The translations under genes and the position numbers were made by a program. Shown in pieces: positions 1-11,604 of a DNA stretch of 64,000 nucleotides; position 1 is the stretch's first letter, and each line of letters opens with the position of its first letter. This DNA is from Atherix ibis (lineage: Eukaryota > Arthropoda > Insecta > Diptera > Athericidae): the NCBI GenBank assembly GCA_958298945.1, contig OY282607.1, forward strand, positions 78,298,868-78,362,867. Reading direction: 5' to 3'. Below the pieces are notes generated by a model, which was not told where the DNA came from, did no database searches, and saw only the letters and a program-made list of their open reading frames with translations.

Positions 1-43
1 CAGAAATCAATAGTTTTAAACATTTACTTTAATTTTTTTTAAG

Positions 44-2865
44 ATCTAGAAGACCATTACCACCAATTGTGTCTAGTCAAAATATCGATGAAGATGTTCA
101 AATTGAAAAGGAAAAAATCTCCAGTATGTTAACCGAGATGATAAAGTCAAATAATATTGTTTTGAGCAAAGTCACAAAAAGCTATAACAGATCTGCAGCC
201 GTAAATCAAGCATCTATATCGATAGAATCGTTAGTAGAGAAAATTTTGAAGAATTTTCTACTTTTTTATTTGATTAAATTTATTGCAAACGTTAATTGTA
301 GATGTGAATGTTTTGGTCTACTGGGTGTAAATGGTGCTGGTAAAACGACAGTTTTTAAAATGATGATTGGCGATGAACGAATGTCTCACGGTGATATTTT
401 CCTAAAAGGAATTAGCTTGAAAGAAAACTTTACTGATATTTATAATCATATTGGCTATTGTCCACAATACAATGCTCTGTTAGAGGATTTCACTGGTCAT
501 GAATTATTACGAATACATTCTATGTTACGTGGTATTCATCCCAATGAAATAACATCGATTTGTTACAATTTATCAAAAGCATTAGGATTTTCGGATTGTA
601 TCGATAAGAGGATTAAAACTTATAACAACGCAAATAAACGGAAACTGAGCATAAGTCTTGCTTTTCTAGGATATCCATCAATTATATTCTTAGACGAACC
701 AACAAGCGGTATGGATCCGAAATCTCGACGCGACGTTTGGAATATAGTTTGTAAGGCTAGAGATTCAGGAAAAACTGTAGTACTTACATCTCACAATATG
801 GAAGAATGCGAAGCGGTATGCAGTAGATTGGCCATTATGGTAAATGGTGATTTTATGTGTTTGGGTTCTGGTCAACATTTGAAAAATAAATTCTCAAAGG
901 GCATATTAGTAAATATTAAAGTGAAATCGAGAGATACACTTGCAGATTATATACCAGCAGAGTAAGTATATTTTAACTTTAAAGTGATATACGAGGTCTG
1001 TTCAAAAAGTATCGCGGGTTACGTATATTAGATTTTCGATTTTTTGTGGCGTTATGTTGGTACTCATGTCTCTCACTTATGCCGACAAGTTCGGCCATTT
1101 TGAATATTCAGTTAATCTTTACAACACACAAGCAACGACGCGTGAGCAGGGGCGTTATTATGGTGCAAACGCCAACTCCACAAATCCGGGCGTTTTCTGG
1201 CGGATTGTTCTTCCACAAATCCGGGCGTTTCTGGCGGATTGCTTCGCGGAACTTGCGCATAACTTGCAGGTAATATTCCTTATTGACCGTTCTACCTTGT
1301 GGCAAGAATTCATGATGCACCACGCCCCTGCAATCGAAGAAAACTGTAAGTAAAACCTTCACATTTGACCGAACTTGGTCTTGGCTCGTCCGGCAGCTTC
1401 CATTGGTTTCCAAATCATAACCATAAACCCATGATTCGTCACCAGTTATGACCCACTGGAGCAAATTTGGGTAGTCGCGGACAGAGTCCAACAGCTCCTT
1501 AGCAATGTTAATGCGATGATGTTTTTGGTCGAAAATAGGTAAAAATCGAAGACGAGCCAAAACACGTGCAAGCAAAGTAGCTGTCAAAAATTAACTGAAC
1601 AATCAAAATAACCGAACTTGTCGGCATAAGTGAGAGACATGAGTACCAATATAACGTCACAAAAATCGAAAATCGAATCCACGTAACCCGCGGAAATTCA
1701 AAATTTGCGATATTTTTTGAGCAGACCTCGTATAAGCACGTAGAATAATAATAATAATAATAATGATAAAAGAAAAACAATTTTACTAACACAAAAATTA
1801 TTGAAATTTGGTTAAATACTAGCAATGGTTATGAATATATTTTTGGCGATAATCTTCATAATAAGCAAAATACTGTATTCCAAGTAAGAAGGTAAATAAA
1901 TAGTTAAAAAATAGAGCATTTCTAATGTAAAGTAGTAGGAATCAGAAATATCTATTGTATTATTATAAATGTGTCTACTCTTTGATACTCGAAAACATTT
2001 TTCACAAGCTCGAATTCAGCAAATATAATTAATAAGAACATTTTTTAATTGCATGTTATTATTGTTTATTACTTTTTTATGTTCTTATCATTTGATTTTT
2101 ATAAATTTTTTTTATTAAGATATTTAGTTCAGTTGCCTAAGAAATTTACACATTTTATCTCAATAATAGACAGTGTATGTATGGCTTCAATTTTTTTTTT
2201 ATAAATTTAAAAAAAAAATAGCTTTGATTATAAACTACTAAACAATTTTTAATTTTTATTAATTTTCCAAAATTTTACATCTGTAAGCTAGTCAGTAATA
2301 TTGAAATCATCTTTTAAGGCACTTGAATCTTTTCGAATGTAAAGACATGATTATAAAATTTCTTCAAAAATAAAATAAATCGCGGATCATTTAAATAATT
2401 ATGATCAGTAGTGACAATAGCCGCCCTAGTTGACAAAAACAATCCTATAAAAGTATCTTAAGTAATATTTATGTCGCTGATATTTCTATTTTATTTACAG
2501 TATCAATTCGTCTGAACTAGTTTCACTACAAAATTTCAATTCCGATGTTGTACGAGTCAAAGACTTTGTGGTCCAGCATTTTCCAACCGCTGTTATTAAG
2601 TAAATATAAATTGTTTTTTTTTTTATAAAAGAGCCCCACTTATATTTTACTAATGATTTGTTCATATTTCAGAGACGAACATAAGGATTTCTTGACATAT
2701 TTTATACCAACGGGCGGATTTAAATGGTCAAATGTTTTTGGGTTAATTGAAAATAACAAAACCAATTTGAACATTGAGGATTATTCGATCAGTCAAACAA
2801 CATTGGAACAGATCTTTCTCGATTTTGCTAAATACCAAAAAGATATTCCTACGCCATGGAAATAA
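44..2865 (+). CDS. ABCA-subfamily ABC transporter, 3' part (upstream paralogue)
   Basis: These are the last four coding exons of an ABCA transporter, an ATP-driven lipid-type transporter of membranes; the 5' part is outside the window. Exons read 44-229, 302-961, 2501-2599 and 2673-2865, and all borders are GT..AG with phases identical to the last exons of the paralogue ending at 32242. The second nucleotide-binding domain shows Walker A GVNGAGKTT, Walker B IIFLDEPTSG and H-loop TSHN. The ABC signature, normally YSGGxKRKLS in this family, reads YNNANKRKLS, so its two glycines are lost. The C-terminus (DYSISQTTLEQIFLDF) is well conserved. The third intron (962-2500) carries a mariner. The 72-base first intron has no stop in frame. 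The frame is open throughout, so this is probably an active gene, perhaps with one impaired ATP site. Confidence 0.88.
992..1730 (-). mobile_element. Mariner family A, internally deleted copy
   Basis: Inverted terminal repeats (CGAGGTCTGTTCAAAAAGTA at the left and its near reverse complement at the right) are flanked by TA dinucleotides. The minus strand encodes transposase fragments, including TGDESW with the first catalytic Asp and FFDCRGVVHHEFLPQG. The N-terminal DNA-binding domain and the last third are missing, so the 739-base copy is non-autonomous. It sits about 30 bases after the splice donor of the ABCA exon ending at 961. A short tandem duplication (period about 35) lies near 1176-1245. 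A fuller copy is at 29993-31180. Confidence 0.88.
1731..2500 (+). other. Remainder of ABCA intron, no gene seen
   Basis: AT-rich intron sequence between the mariner copy and the acceptor at 2499-2500. It contains an AAT-type microsatellite near 1745-1765. I see no coding sequence or recognisable element in it. Confidence 0.7.
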
Positions 2866-3055
2866 AAAATAAATTGAATTAGCCTTATTTTAAAATGAAC
2901 AAAATAATTTTAATGTGAAACATAATTGTATTTTTAATATATTTTATATACACACACACATACAAATACATAATCATGTATAATAAGTATTCGACAAATG
3001 AAGAAAGTATTGTTCTGTATTAAATGCTGTTTTCACTTTTTTTGTATAAAATAAA
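2861..3055 (+). terminator. Probable polyadenylation region of upstream ABCA gene
   Basis: AATAAA occurs at 2861-2866 (overlapping the stop codon), 2868-2873 and 3050-3055. The last of these is the most natural signal for a short 3' UTR, because the other two leave almost no untranslated sequence. A mariner begins at 3092, which limits the native 3' UTR. Confidence 0.5.
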
Positions 3056-3091
3056 ACTATTTTTGCATTGTATTAAGAAATTATGTTTATA

Positions 3092-4027
3092 TTGGGTTGT
3101 GAAGAAAGGAATTTCGTTTCATTACGAACTTACTTTCCGAACAACCCAATAGTTTATTTATTGGCCTTATTTTAATTGAATCATTCAGTTTGTCCAACTG
3201 ATGACAGTACACTTCAGAATTGAACGCTGTGTTGCTCGGTAGAATCTCAAAATAAACGATTCCTTTGAAATCTCACCAAACAGATAGCATAACCTATTTT
3301 TGATGAATATTGCCTTTCGAAGGTTCATGTTTTTCACTCCAGGATCTTTTGCTCTTAACATTGTTGTAGACAACCCATTTCTCGTCCCCAGTGATGATAC
3401 GCTTCAAAAATGGATCATGTTCTTGGCGTTTGAGTAGCAAATCACAAACGTCAATGCGACGGCACAAATTTTTTTTCGTAAGAAGATGAGGAACCCATAT
3501 GTCGAGCTTTGAGATTAAACCTAGCTGATTCAAATAATCATAAACGGTCGTATTCGATAAATTTAATCTCTCAGCGATCTCACGAGTTGTTATTCGCCGC
3601 TTTGTATCAATTAATGCCTTTATTGTGTCTTCATCAGCTTCAACTGGCCTTCCAGAACATGGTGCATCTTCGAGATCAAAATTGCCGGATCGAAATTTTA
3701 CAAACCAGTTTTGGCACTGGCGCTCACTTAACACATCGGATAATTTTTTTCTTGCTTGAACAGCATTTTTATCTTTTCTATAGTAAAAAAGTAAAATATG
3801 CCAAAATGATGTTTTTCACTTTCCATATTTAAAAGGGTATCAACCAAAAACTCTTGTACAGAATCAATCGAATTTTTTCACGAGCAAGCCTTGCTATGTC
3901 AGCTGTCAAAATACAATACATATGATTATGCGGCTTAAGTGTGAAGTTGGTTGTGAAAAAATACAATTAAGGCCTCTGTTGGAGCCTTAATTGTATTTTT
4001 TCACAACCAACTTTCTTGACAACCCAA
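3092..4027 (-). mobile_element. Mariner family B, copy 1 (inactive)
   Basis: A 936-base element with TA at both sides and termini beginning TTGGGTTGT. The minus-strand transposase relic at 3734-3294 shows the N-terminal helix-turn-helix region (CQNWFVKFRSGNFDLEDAP, then SGRP) and the first catalytic block TGDEKW. The frame then breaks near 3294, and the rest is only recognisable in pieces. Family B has three more copies, at 5544-6410, 13079-13886 and 18253-19255. The right end carries a perfect 30-base inverted repeat, listed separately. Confidence 0.9.
3944..4013. repeat. Perfect 30-bp inverted repeat, 10-base loop
   Basis: Arms 3944-3973 and 3984-4013 are exact reverse complements. The arm sequence is the subterminal part of mariner family B. 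Copies at 5544 and 18253 have this stretch only once at the matching end, so one arm is an extra inverted copy. Confidence 0.9.
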
Positions 4028-4374
4028 TATATCATAATTTTATATATTTTTTTGTATTATTGTACGGAAGGTTAAGAAAATTTAACTTATTTTGTATCGT
4101 ATGCCTGAATGCGTTTGGATCCGTATTGTGATGAATTTTAAAATTCTGTACAAGAACGCTAATTATTAGCTATAAGAATTTATAATGAGCGAGTAGACAT
4201 TGGTGGGATAGGAGTATAGTTTGCAGGGCTAGATTGCGACCTGGGACATTTTCTGCAAGGCTGAATAGAATTTCAGATCATGGAATATCACAGCATGTTA
4301 AGTTTGTTAGTTTGGGGAACAAAATTATATCGAGTATAGGAGTATCTCTTTAATCGAAGGTTAATGCATTTATA
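4028..4374. other. Intergenic, nothing recognised
   Basis: AT-rich spacer between mariner copy B1 and the Helitron. No open frame, terminal repeat or RNA signal was seen. Confidence 0.6.
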
Positions 4375-4801
4375 TCTATCTATTATATAAAAAAGTTTTT
4401 CATTTTGTAAGATTTTATTATGATGTATGTATGAGTTTTTGTTGTTTCAATATGTGTGTTTTTTTGAAGTCATGAAAGAGCGTAAGCGTATTCAAAAGAA
4501 TACTGCGATGATGTTAGAATTGTAATGTTATTGATGTTAGGATTATATGGAGCGAGAAAAAAAGTAGAATATTTGGACATAGGGAGCCATGAAAAAAGAA
4601 TGAGAACATTGTCACGCTCTTACTTTCGAGAATGAAATTAAATTTTTTTTTAATTTTACATAAAAATAAAATTATGTTTTCCCTCTATTAAGTAGAATAT
4701 TTGACATAGGGGCGCCCCGGAGATGTCAAATATTCTACTTAATAGAAGTGGGGGGGGGGGGGGGGTTGGTGAGCAAAGCGAGCAGGGGCAGAGCCCCCTA
4801 G
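4375..4801 (+). mobile_element. Non-autonomous Helitron-like element
   Basis: The 5' end starts TCTATCTATTATATAAAAAA after a host A, which matches the TC-plus-TATA style of Helitron left ends. The 3' end is a GGGGC-AGA-GCCCC hairpin followed directly by CTAG and a host T, which is the Helitron CTRR terminus with A/T insertion. It makes no target-site duplication and has no coding capacity at 427 bases. Inside are a 24-bp inverted repeat (4684-4707 with 4723-4746) around a GGGGCGCCCC palindrome and a run of about 19 Gs. Rolling-circle transposition by an element elsewhere is inferred. Confidence 0.72.
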
Positions 4802-5543
4802 TGTTTTATAATGTAAATTTTTAAAAGCAGATAAGCGTTATTTTTGGCTTAATGGTGTTAACAAAACCATTTGTAGTGAGACAAATACACAAGCGATTTT
4901 GGAGACAATATTCCATCCATAAAATGAGCTCTGATGGACAACTCCATCGTCGGCTCCTACTGCCTCACAAATAAGATCGGAGGTGGCGTTAAGATCAATA
5001 GACAGCATAAGACCTGGCCATAATCAACGATTATTTCTTTTAAAAAAATGTAAATCGGACCCAGAAAATATGCAGTTCCAGTAAAATAAAGAAAAATTAC
5101 ACTAATTTAATTTTTTATTGAATTTTTTAAAAAGAAATTATTAAGAATTTTTAAAACTTTTTTTTTTTTAAAGTTTAGTCTCAGCATATTGGAGATGAAG
5201 GGTGAAACGAAGAGGTTCGAAGGCGCACTAATTTATTTAGCGTTACACTGTTGATAATATACAATTAGCTAGTTACATAATTTAATTTTCTTGATGATAA
5301 AAATCTTTTTGTCAACATGAGCTCGTTTTTTTTTCAAACATTGTTATTTATTTGTTTCAAAATATAATTAAAAAAATCAACTGGAAATTGCTTTAAATAT
5401 CGGCGATATTATTTTTCAATTAATTCGTACTTTGAACATTTTCAATTATTGCGATTTCAATGATTTTTTCCGTTCATGTATCCTTTAATTAAAATTTATT
5501 TCTCCGAATAATAATATTGTCAAAATAGGGAACATTTCAAATA
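4802..5543. other. Intergenic, nothing recognised
   Basis: Mostly AT-rich. A slightly more GC-balanced patch at about 4880-5040 looks like an old repeat, but I could not assign it to a family. Confidence 0.55.
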
Positions 5544-6410
5544 TTGGGTTGTCCGGAAAGTAATTGTGTTGTTTTCCAACAAAGTAGTTAATTGTATTTT
5601 CTCACAACCAAGTTCATACTTAAGCCGCATAATCATATGTATTTTGACAGCTGACATAGCAAGGCTTGCTTGTGAAAATTGATTGATTCTGCACAGTAGT
5701 TTTTGGTTGATGCTCTTTTAAATATGGAAAGTGAAAAACTTCATTTTGGCATATTTTACTTTTTTACTATAGAAAAAATAAAAAATGCTGTTCAAGCAAG
5801 AAAAAAATTATCCGATGTGTTAAGTGAGCGCCAGTGCCAAAACTGGTTTGTAAAATTTCGATCCGGCAATTTTGGTCTCGAAGATGCACCATGTTCTGGA
5901 AGGCCAGTTGAAGCTGATGAAGACACAATAAAGGCATTAATTGGTGCAAACTGGCGAATAACAACTCGTGAGATCGCTGAGAGATTAAATTTATCGAATT
6001 CAACCATTTATGATCTTTTGGAACGGCGAGGTTTAATCTCAAAGCTCGACATATGAGTTCCTGATCTTCTTACGGAAAACAAATTGTGCCATCGCATTGA
6101 CGTTTGTGATTTGCTTCTCAAAAGCCAAGAAAATGATCTATTTTTGAAGTGTATCATCACTGGGGATGAGAAATGGGTTGTCTACAACAATGTTAAGCAC
6201 TTCGAAAACCAATATTCATCAAAAAAAGATTATGCTATCTGTTTGGTGGCATTTCAAAAAAATCGTTTATTTTGAGCTTCTACGGAGCAACACAACGATC
6301 AATTCTGAAGTATACTGGCATCAGTTGGACAAATTGAATGATTCACTTAAAGAAAAAAGGCCAATAAATAAACTATTGGATTGTTCGAAATTACTTTCCG
6401 GACAACCCAA
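5544..6410 (+). mobile_element. Mariner family B, copy 2 (inactive)
   Basis: An 867-base copy flanked by TA, with termini TTGGGTTGTCCGGAAAGTAA and its reverse complement at 6410. The plus-strand transposase relic starts near 5725 (MESEKLHFG) and shows CQNWFVKFRSGNFGLEDAP and TGDEKW. A stop follows KLDI at about 6054 and a frameshift lies near 6200. The central part carrying the second and third catalytic residues is deleted, since the ETEYYWHQLDKLN-like segment (near 6305) runs almost directly into the 3' end. Confidence 0.9.
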
Positions 6411-6889
6411 TACTCTTACACATTTTCCTAATTTGGTTTTTTTATTTATTATTTTAATAATAATTATTGGTATTGTACTCTTGGACACTCTGCAAGAGCC
6501 ACTGTCGTATATACATTGTCGCATTACGAAAAATTATAGCAGAATCAAGTCTACAAGAACGATTTTATGAAATAATAAATAAATACCCGCCAAATCACAC
6601 GATTGCACCGAAAGCGAAGGATTATCCATTTTACGGTTTGAAAAGCATAACCCTGTCCAATGTTAATTATAAAATAAACATGTTCAAATAAGATAACAAT
6701 TGTTTAATTTAAGATTTGCTATTTTATATTTTAAACAAAATAATAATTTTTTGTACAAAATTTGTTGTTCTGCCGTAGCTTTATTTGTTAAAGAAATTGC
6801 TGCTGTTAGTCTTAAGCGATGAGACTCATTTCTCCCACTCGATACGCTAATAAGCAAAATTTCTCTATATCTATAAGTGAAAACAAGCA
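6411..6889. other. Intergenic, nothing recognised
   Basis: AT-rich spacer. The short open frames here overlap each other and resemble no family I know. Confidence 0.5.
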
Positions 6890-7270
6890 ATTGTTTCTAT
6901 GAAATGTGAATGTCTGATATGCATACTATATTTACGTGGGGGTGCCATTGACCCCTGTATTTATGTAAAAAAAGATGAAGGGAAAGCACTTACCATCAAT
7001 TCTGAGCGCTATGACCATATGATAACCGATTTATTAAAAACTAAACTTAAAGATTTTAATCTGAAAAAATTTATCAGAACGCGTAATTTCGAGATTTGAT
7101 TATGTCAATTGGTGGACTCCAAGATCGTGCAATTTGACGTCGTTGAACTTTTTCTTGTGAAAAATCATGCCTACGCAGACAATCCTCCAAATTTGTTAAA
7201 TGCCAAAAAAGTCTTAAAACATTACCTCAAAAGGATTGAGACATGCAACAACTCTCAAAACGATTTAGAT
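6890..7270 (+). pseudogene. DD41D (rosa-like) transposase C-terminal relic
   Basis: A decayed fragment of a Tc1/mariner-superfamily transposase. ERYDHMITDLLKTKL corresponds to the family's RYRxMLTxFLWPKL region. Further on, in shifted frames, there are traces of the NWPPRSCDLTPLDFFLW block (seen as NWWTPRSCNLTSLNFFL) and of the HAYADNPxT region. Several stops and frameshifts are present. Better preserved relatives lie at 23163-24165 and 43346-44310. Confidence 0.6.
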
Positions 7271-7547
7271 TGGAAATAGAAATTTAAGTTCAAGTTATTT
7301 TCCAAAGCAAAAATTGGAAAACATAATTTTTCTTCTATTCTTTTACCAGTAAAAAAAAGCACATATGATACGTTATTAAAAAGAAAAATTATTAAAACTA
7401 GTTTTTTCATTGTTATTGCAATTTGTATTGCGTAATCAATTTGTACAAATTTATTATTAAATTCAATTTTGAGATGTAATTACAATTAGTAAGAGAACTT
7501 AACAATCTTTGTTTGTTTGTTATTATTTCACAGGTAATATTAGTACT

Positions 7548-7726
7548 GAAATGGATATTCATTGAAACCGCCACGACACTGAAGGCCAAGTTTGGTGACA
7601 AAGGGTAACGGAAAAAGCAAATTAGAGTAGAAAAGTTGGAAAAGTGGTTTTTGTAAATTAGCGTAGAACCAAGCCTCAGTGGGATTTGAACCCAGCACGC
7701 TAACGACTGTACTACCGGGTTGGCAA
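7548..7726 (-). repeat. tRNA-derived SINE, copy 1
   Basis: On the minus strand, a tRNA-like head (GTCGTTAGCGTGCTGG then the B-box-like GGTTCAAATCC) is followed by a tail containing CTACGCTAATTTAC. The same head and tail order is found at 22745-22910 and, on the minus strand, at 54655-54785. The acceptor arm does not pair as in a functional tRNA, so a SINE is the better call. Confidence 0.72.
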
Positions 7727-10199
7727 CAAATAATTTTTATGACCAAATTTATAATGAATTTAAACAAGAGTCGACAAAATTTATAATGAATTTAAACAAG
7801 AATCGAGAAAAATTTTTTATATGGAATATTTCGACGGCTTTAAAGCAAAAAATAGTCCAGAATAAAAGGTTGACTTTTTGTTACAAAAAAAAAAAAAGAA
7901 AAAAAAAACTAAAAACTTTGTATGTATGCATGTGATTGATCCTTTTACGAAACTGTTGAGTTTTTCCAGTCTTTCTGCTAATTTATTCATACATATAAGC
8001 ACTATTTGGTGAAAATATGAACACCCACTGAAATCTATTTCGAAACCTTTGGTTTGGTTAATTTCCATCGTCGCTGGGTTATTGAATTGCCGAAAATATT
8101 CGCCTCTCCTTTATTTTGGGTGATGAAAGTTTTTGAAAGTTTTGCCAAAAAAAGCTTTCAATCAACGGTCTTTTAAAGGCTCCAATTTAGTATTTTAGTT
8201 TTCGAAGACGTAGTCGTTACGAGTATACGGAGTAATTGTGTAAAGGATAGGATAGGATACGACCATCAATAGTGTAGCGTATATTTCATTCATTAGCGCC
8301 ATAGAGTCGTGACTATTATTTTTTCTCTCTCATTTCCTGTTGTTGTTTTTATTATTGTTTTGATACGAAGAAAAAACGATGAATTTATTTCTATGAACTC
8401 CTATCTATTATAGGAGTCGTATTATAAATTTGTGTAATAATTTTAAAATTAAATTGCTATCTATTTGATAAAATCGTAAGTATATATGTGCAATCAGCTA
8501 AAATTTTATACGAAATAGTGTTGGTTATATTTCATTTGGACATAATTGATTCCATTGAATCAATTTATATTATTTCCTTTTGTATTTCAATGGGAATTAT
8601 TGTAGATAATGGAAAAATTGTGAATTCCTGTAGAATAGTGCTAAACCTGCTGCCAACTATAAATAAACTCCAATAAAGTGAACAAATAATAATAATAGTA
8701 ATAATGATATCATGGAATCTTCTGAGAATACATTAACAGTGAGTTACGATAATTTGATAATACATCATCAAATATCAAATATGTTTAATTAAAGAATCCT
8801 ATTTTGGATAATTTACGACGATTGTGTGTTTCATCATCGACAGGATTCGCTTACGGTCACTGATACGATTAAATGAGAATGAGATATAGGAACCCTTCAC
8901 ATATACGTGTAGTTTTCCTTATTATTTTCTTCATATTTCTTTTAAATGGCACGAAAAGAACGCCTCTCTGTCTAAGCCGGCACCAGACTTCTAAGTTTGT
9001 ATCGATTTTCTTGTAATGATGATATCATTTCGTAAATTCTGAACGAATATGTTGTTTTAATTTTTAGGTCAGCGAAAGTGTATATACATAATACGTATTT
9101 TTACTTCTCAGCTAGAGAAATCATTTTCTTAGCAATTTCTTATATTTTCATTTTAGTTTTTGTTTTCTTCTTTTCATTTTTGGCCAATCAAAATCCAAAT
9201 GTTCTGTTCAATTACGTGTGGAAACTATATTTACACAAATATGTACATGGATGGTACGAGTATCATCATGTTTAGGGAATTTTCTTTTTTAACAAAATTT
9301 CCTACAGATTTTTATTCATACACATACATACATTTTTGTATGATTATTTTAATAATTTAATAATTATTCGAAAATGTGCGTGATATTTGATAACTTATAC
9401 ATATTAATTACAAGATATGTGTTGGAATATTTACAAAATGTAAATAATTTTTATTAATATTTTAACGTGTTATATTGTCACGAAATGGTCACGCTTTTTG
9501 TCACATACCAATAATATGATGATACTTGTATTATGCAAAAAAAGAAATAAAAGGAGAATATTTAACAACAAATAACAGGTGGTATAATTTTTTTACGATC
9601 TAATAATAATAATATGCCTATATTTGTTTTTAATCTATTAATTTATACTGTGTAAAATGTTGACAAAATGAATATTTTTTTAAATAATTTATTTCTGAAT
9701 AAATTATTTACTCTCCTCTAAATGAATCTATTTGAAATGCTAATTATAAAAATGCTATTTCGCAAAAAGTTTCTACTTAAAATTGAATTAATATTATATA
9801 AATTTTTCTAATAAGAGAAATTTCACGAGTAGAAAATATGCTTTTGTTAATAAAATGTTAACTAATCATTTACGAAAGAAATAGTAGACAATATATTGTA
9901 TTTGATAAATATATTTCTTCGACAAATCTAATAAAAATATAAATTAATTGAAAATTGATTCTGTAAATTAAAATAGTAATTGTAAATATTAATTGGAAAT
10001 CATAGTAAAAAATAAATAAATCAATTATTATCGTTGTGCATAAGGATCAAATGTAATATTTTTTTTTTAGTATCCTGTAAATAATTTATTTAAAATAATT
10101 AATAAAAATTCAATAATTATTACTCTTGGAAAATTTATTGTTAGTGCTTTAAAAAAAATACGAACTTATCTCATTTTAATAAATACTTAAAGAAATTTT
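7727..10199. other. Intergenic, nothing recognised
   Basis: About 2.5 kb of AT-rich sequence with homopolymer runs. Small open frames have low-complexity composition and no recognised domain. No terminal repeats were noticed. Confidence 0.6.
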
Positions 10200-10665
10200 T
10201 TATACAAGTCAGGAAAAGTCAACAATTTTATTTTATTTTCATAAATCAATGGTATCCTCTTCAAAGTGGTTATCTTGACCAGCTTCCACTCTTCGTAGTA
10301 GGGTTGGAAGGCTTCAAATCCTTGGAATGTTATCTCCTTGGAATGTTATCTGCAGTACCCATATGACGTCCTTGAAGGAGTTTTTTGATCTAAGAAAATA
10401 ATAAAAGTAACATGCACTAAAATTAAGTGAATAGGCGGAAGTCCTTTTTTCGACAAAAACTTGTTGATGGTGATGGCCATGTTACAGGGGGTGTTGTCGT
10501 GGTAGAGCATCCAACTACATGCACTGTCCAATCTGTTTCGAAGAACCCTCTTTCTGAGCCTTTCAAAGACTTCTTTATAATGGGTTAGCGATGTTAAAAG
10601 CCTCCCTAATACTTCATCGTCGTCATTGGCTAAATTTGAACACATCATACTCTATTTCAAAAAGC
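10200..10665 (-). pseudogene. Mariner transposase C-terminal relic
   Basis: The minus-strand reading holds LYHDNTPCNMAITINKFLSK, which matches the second catalytic block (HDNAP) and what follows. Further downstream lies FEAFQPYYEEWK, the typical mariner C-terminus. The SPDLxPCDFFLFP block is scrambled by frameshifts. A 16-base tandem duplication lies at 10320-10351. No terminal repeats remain. Confidence 0.65.
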
Positions 10666-10989
10666 TTCGACTTCCCCCTTGGGCTATTTTTCCCAAACGA
10701 TAATTTCTGTAATAGTTTATTCTATTTTTTATACTGAAATGGAATTCTCTTTATGACGATTGAAATTATCATAACGACCAAAAAAATAGTTGAACGGTTT
10801 TAGAAAATTATTTTATGATATATTTTATTATGCATTGGTCCGCTAACAAATTGCTATCTTGAAGCGAATATCCAAATAAACTTTAGTTCTCATTGTGTAC
10901 ATTTTTGGCAGCATTCTACACATAACCTTGTTTGCCCTATTTTGGAAATTTTCATTTATTAGAATAATCTTTAGCAAACTCTCTATATT
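10666..10989. other. Intergenic, nothing recognised
   Basis: AT-rich spacer with no coding or repeat signal that I could support. Confidence 0.5.
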
Positions 10990-11400
10990 TCTACAGGCCT
11001 ATCAGCCTACTGCCAATTCTTGGTAAATTTTTTGAAAAACTTCTATTAAAACTACGTCATCCATTCCTAAATAATAAAAAAATGATTCCTAATCACCAAA
11101 ATATGACTTCCGATCTGAATACTTTACAATTCAACAGTACCATAGCACAGAAGTTACCTTAGATCTTCCCCATGCTTTTAATCGTGTCATACATCCTGGG
11201 CTTATGAGCTTCCTTCCATCTATATATATTCCATGCTATATATATATAGCATGAAATATATTTTCTTTTTTTTTCTTGTTATAAAATCATATCTCTCCCA
11301 ATATTAATTCCAACTAGCAGCTATACACTATTTCAGCTGGGGTACCGCAAGGTAGTATTCTTGGTCTAATTTTATTTTATACAAATTTTGTATCATTTTT
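10990..11400 (+). pseudogene. Jockey-type LINE reverse transcriptase relic
   Basis: Pieces of a non-LTR reverse transcriptase appear in order: YRPISLLPILGKFFEKLLLK near 10998, HPFLNNKKMIPNH, LDLPHAFNRVIHPGL (the position of the catalytic-region DxSxAFD motif), and ISAGVPQGSILGLILF near 11330. These are standard motifs of Jockey-like ORF2. Frameshifts separate the pieces, and the FADD catalytic box was not found. Confidence 0.72.
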
Positions 11401-11604
11401 TTACTATATCGAATCAAATTTTTCTTAATGTTATCTCAAAAAAATAATATCTCAACTGATTATTATGGTTAAAATTCAAACCTAAGATAATAGTTTTTAT
11501 TAAACTATTATATTTTTTTACTATATCGAATCAAATTTTTCTTAATGTTATCTCAAAAAAATAATATCTCAACTGATTATTATGGTTAAAATTCAAACCT
11601 AAGA
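11395..11604. repeat. Exact tandem duplication, 93-base units at 117-base period
   Basis: 11395-11487 and 11512-11604 appear identical over 93 bases, separated by 24 bases. The unit starts A followed by seven Ts. Identity this high implies a recent event or a collapse/expansion artefact of assembly. It lies just downstream of the reverse transcriptase relic. Confidence 0.88.

Noticed and set aside
7817..8068. 83-codon minus-strand open frame
   Set aside because: Contains a long poly-Phe run from a poly-A tract; low complexity only.
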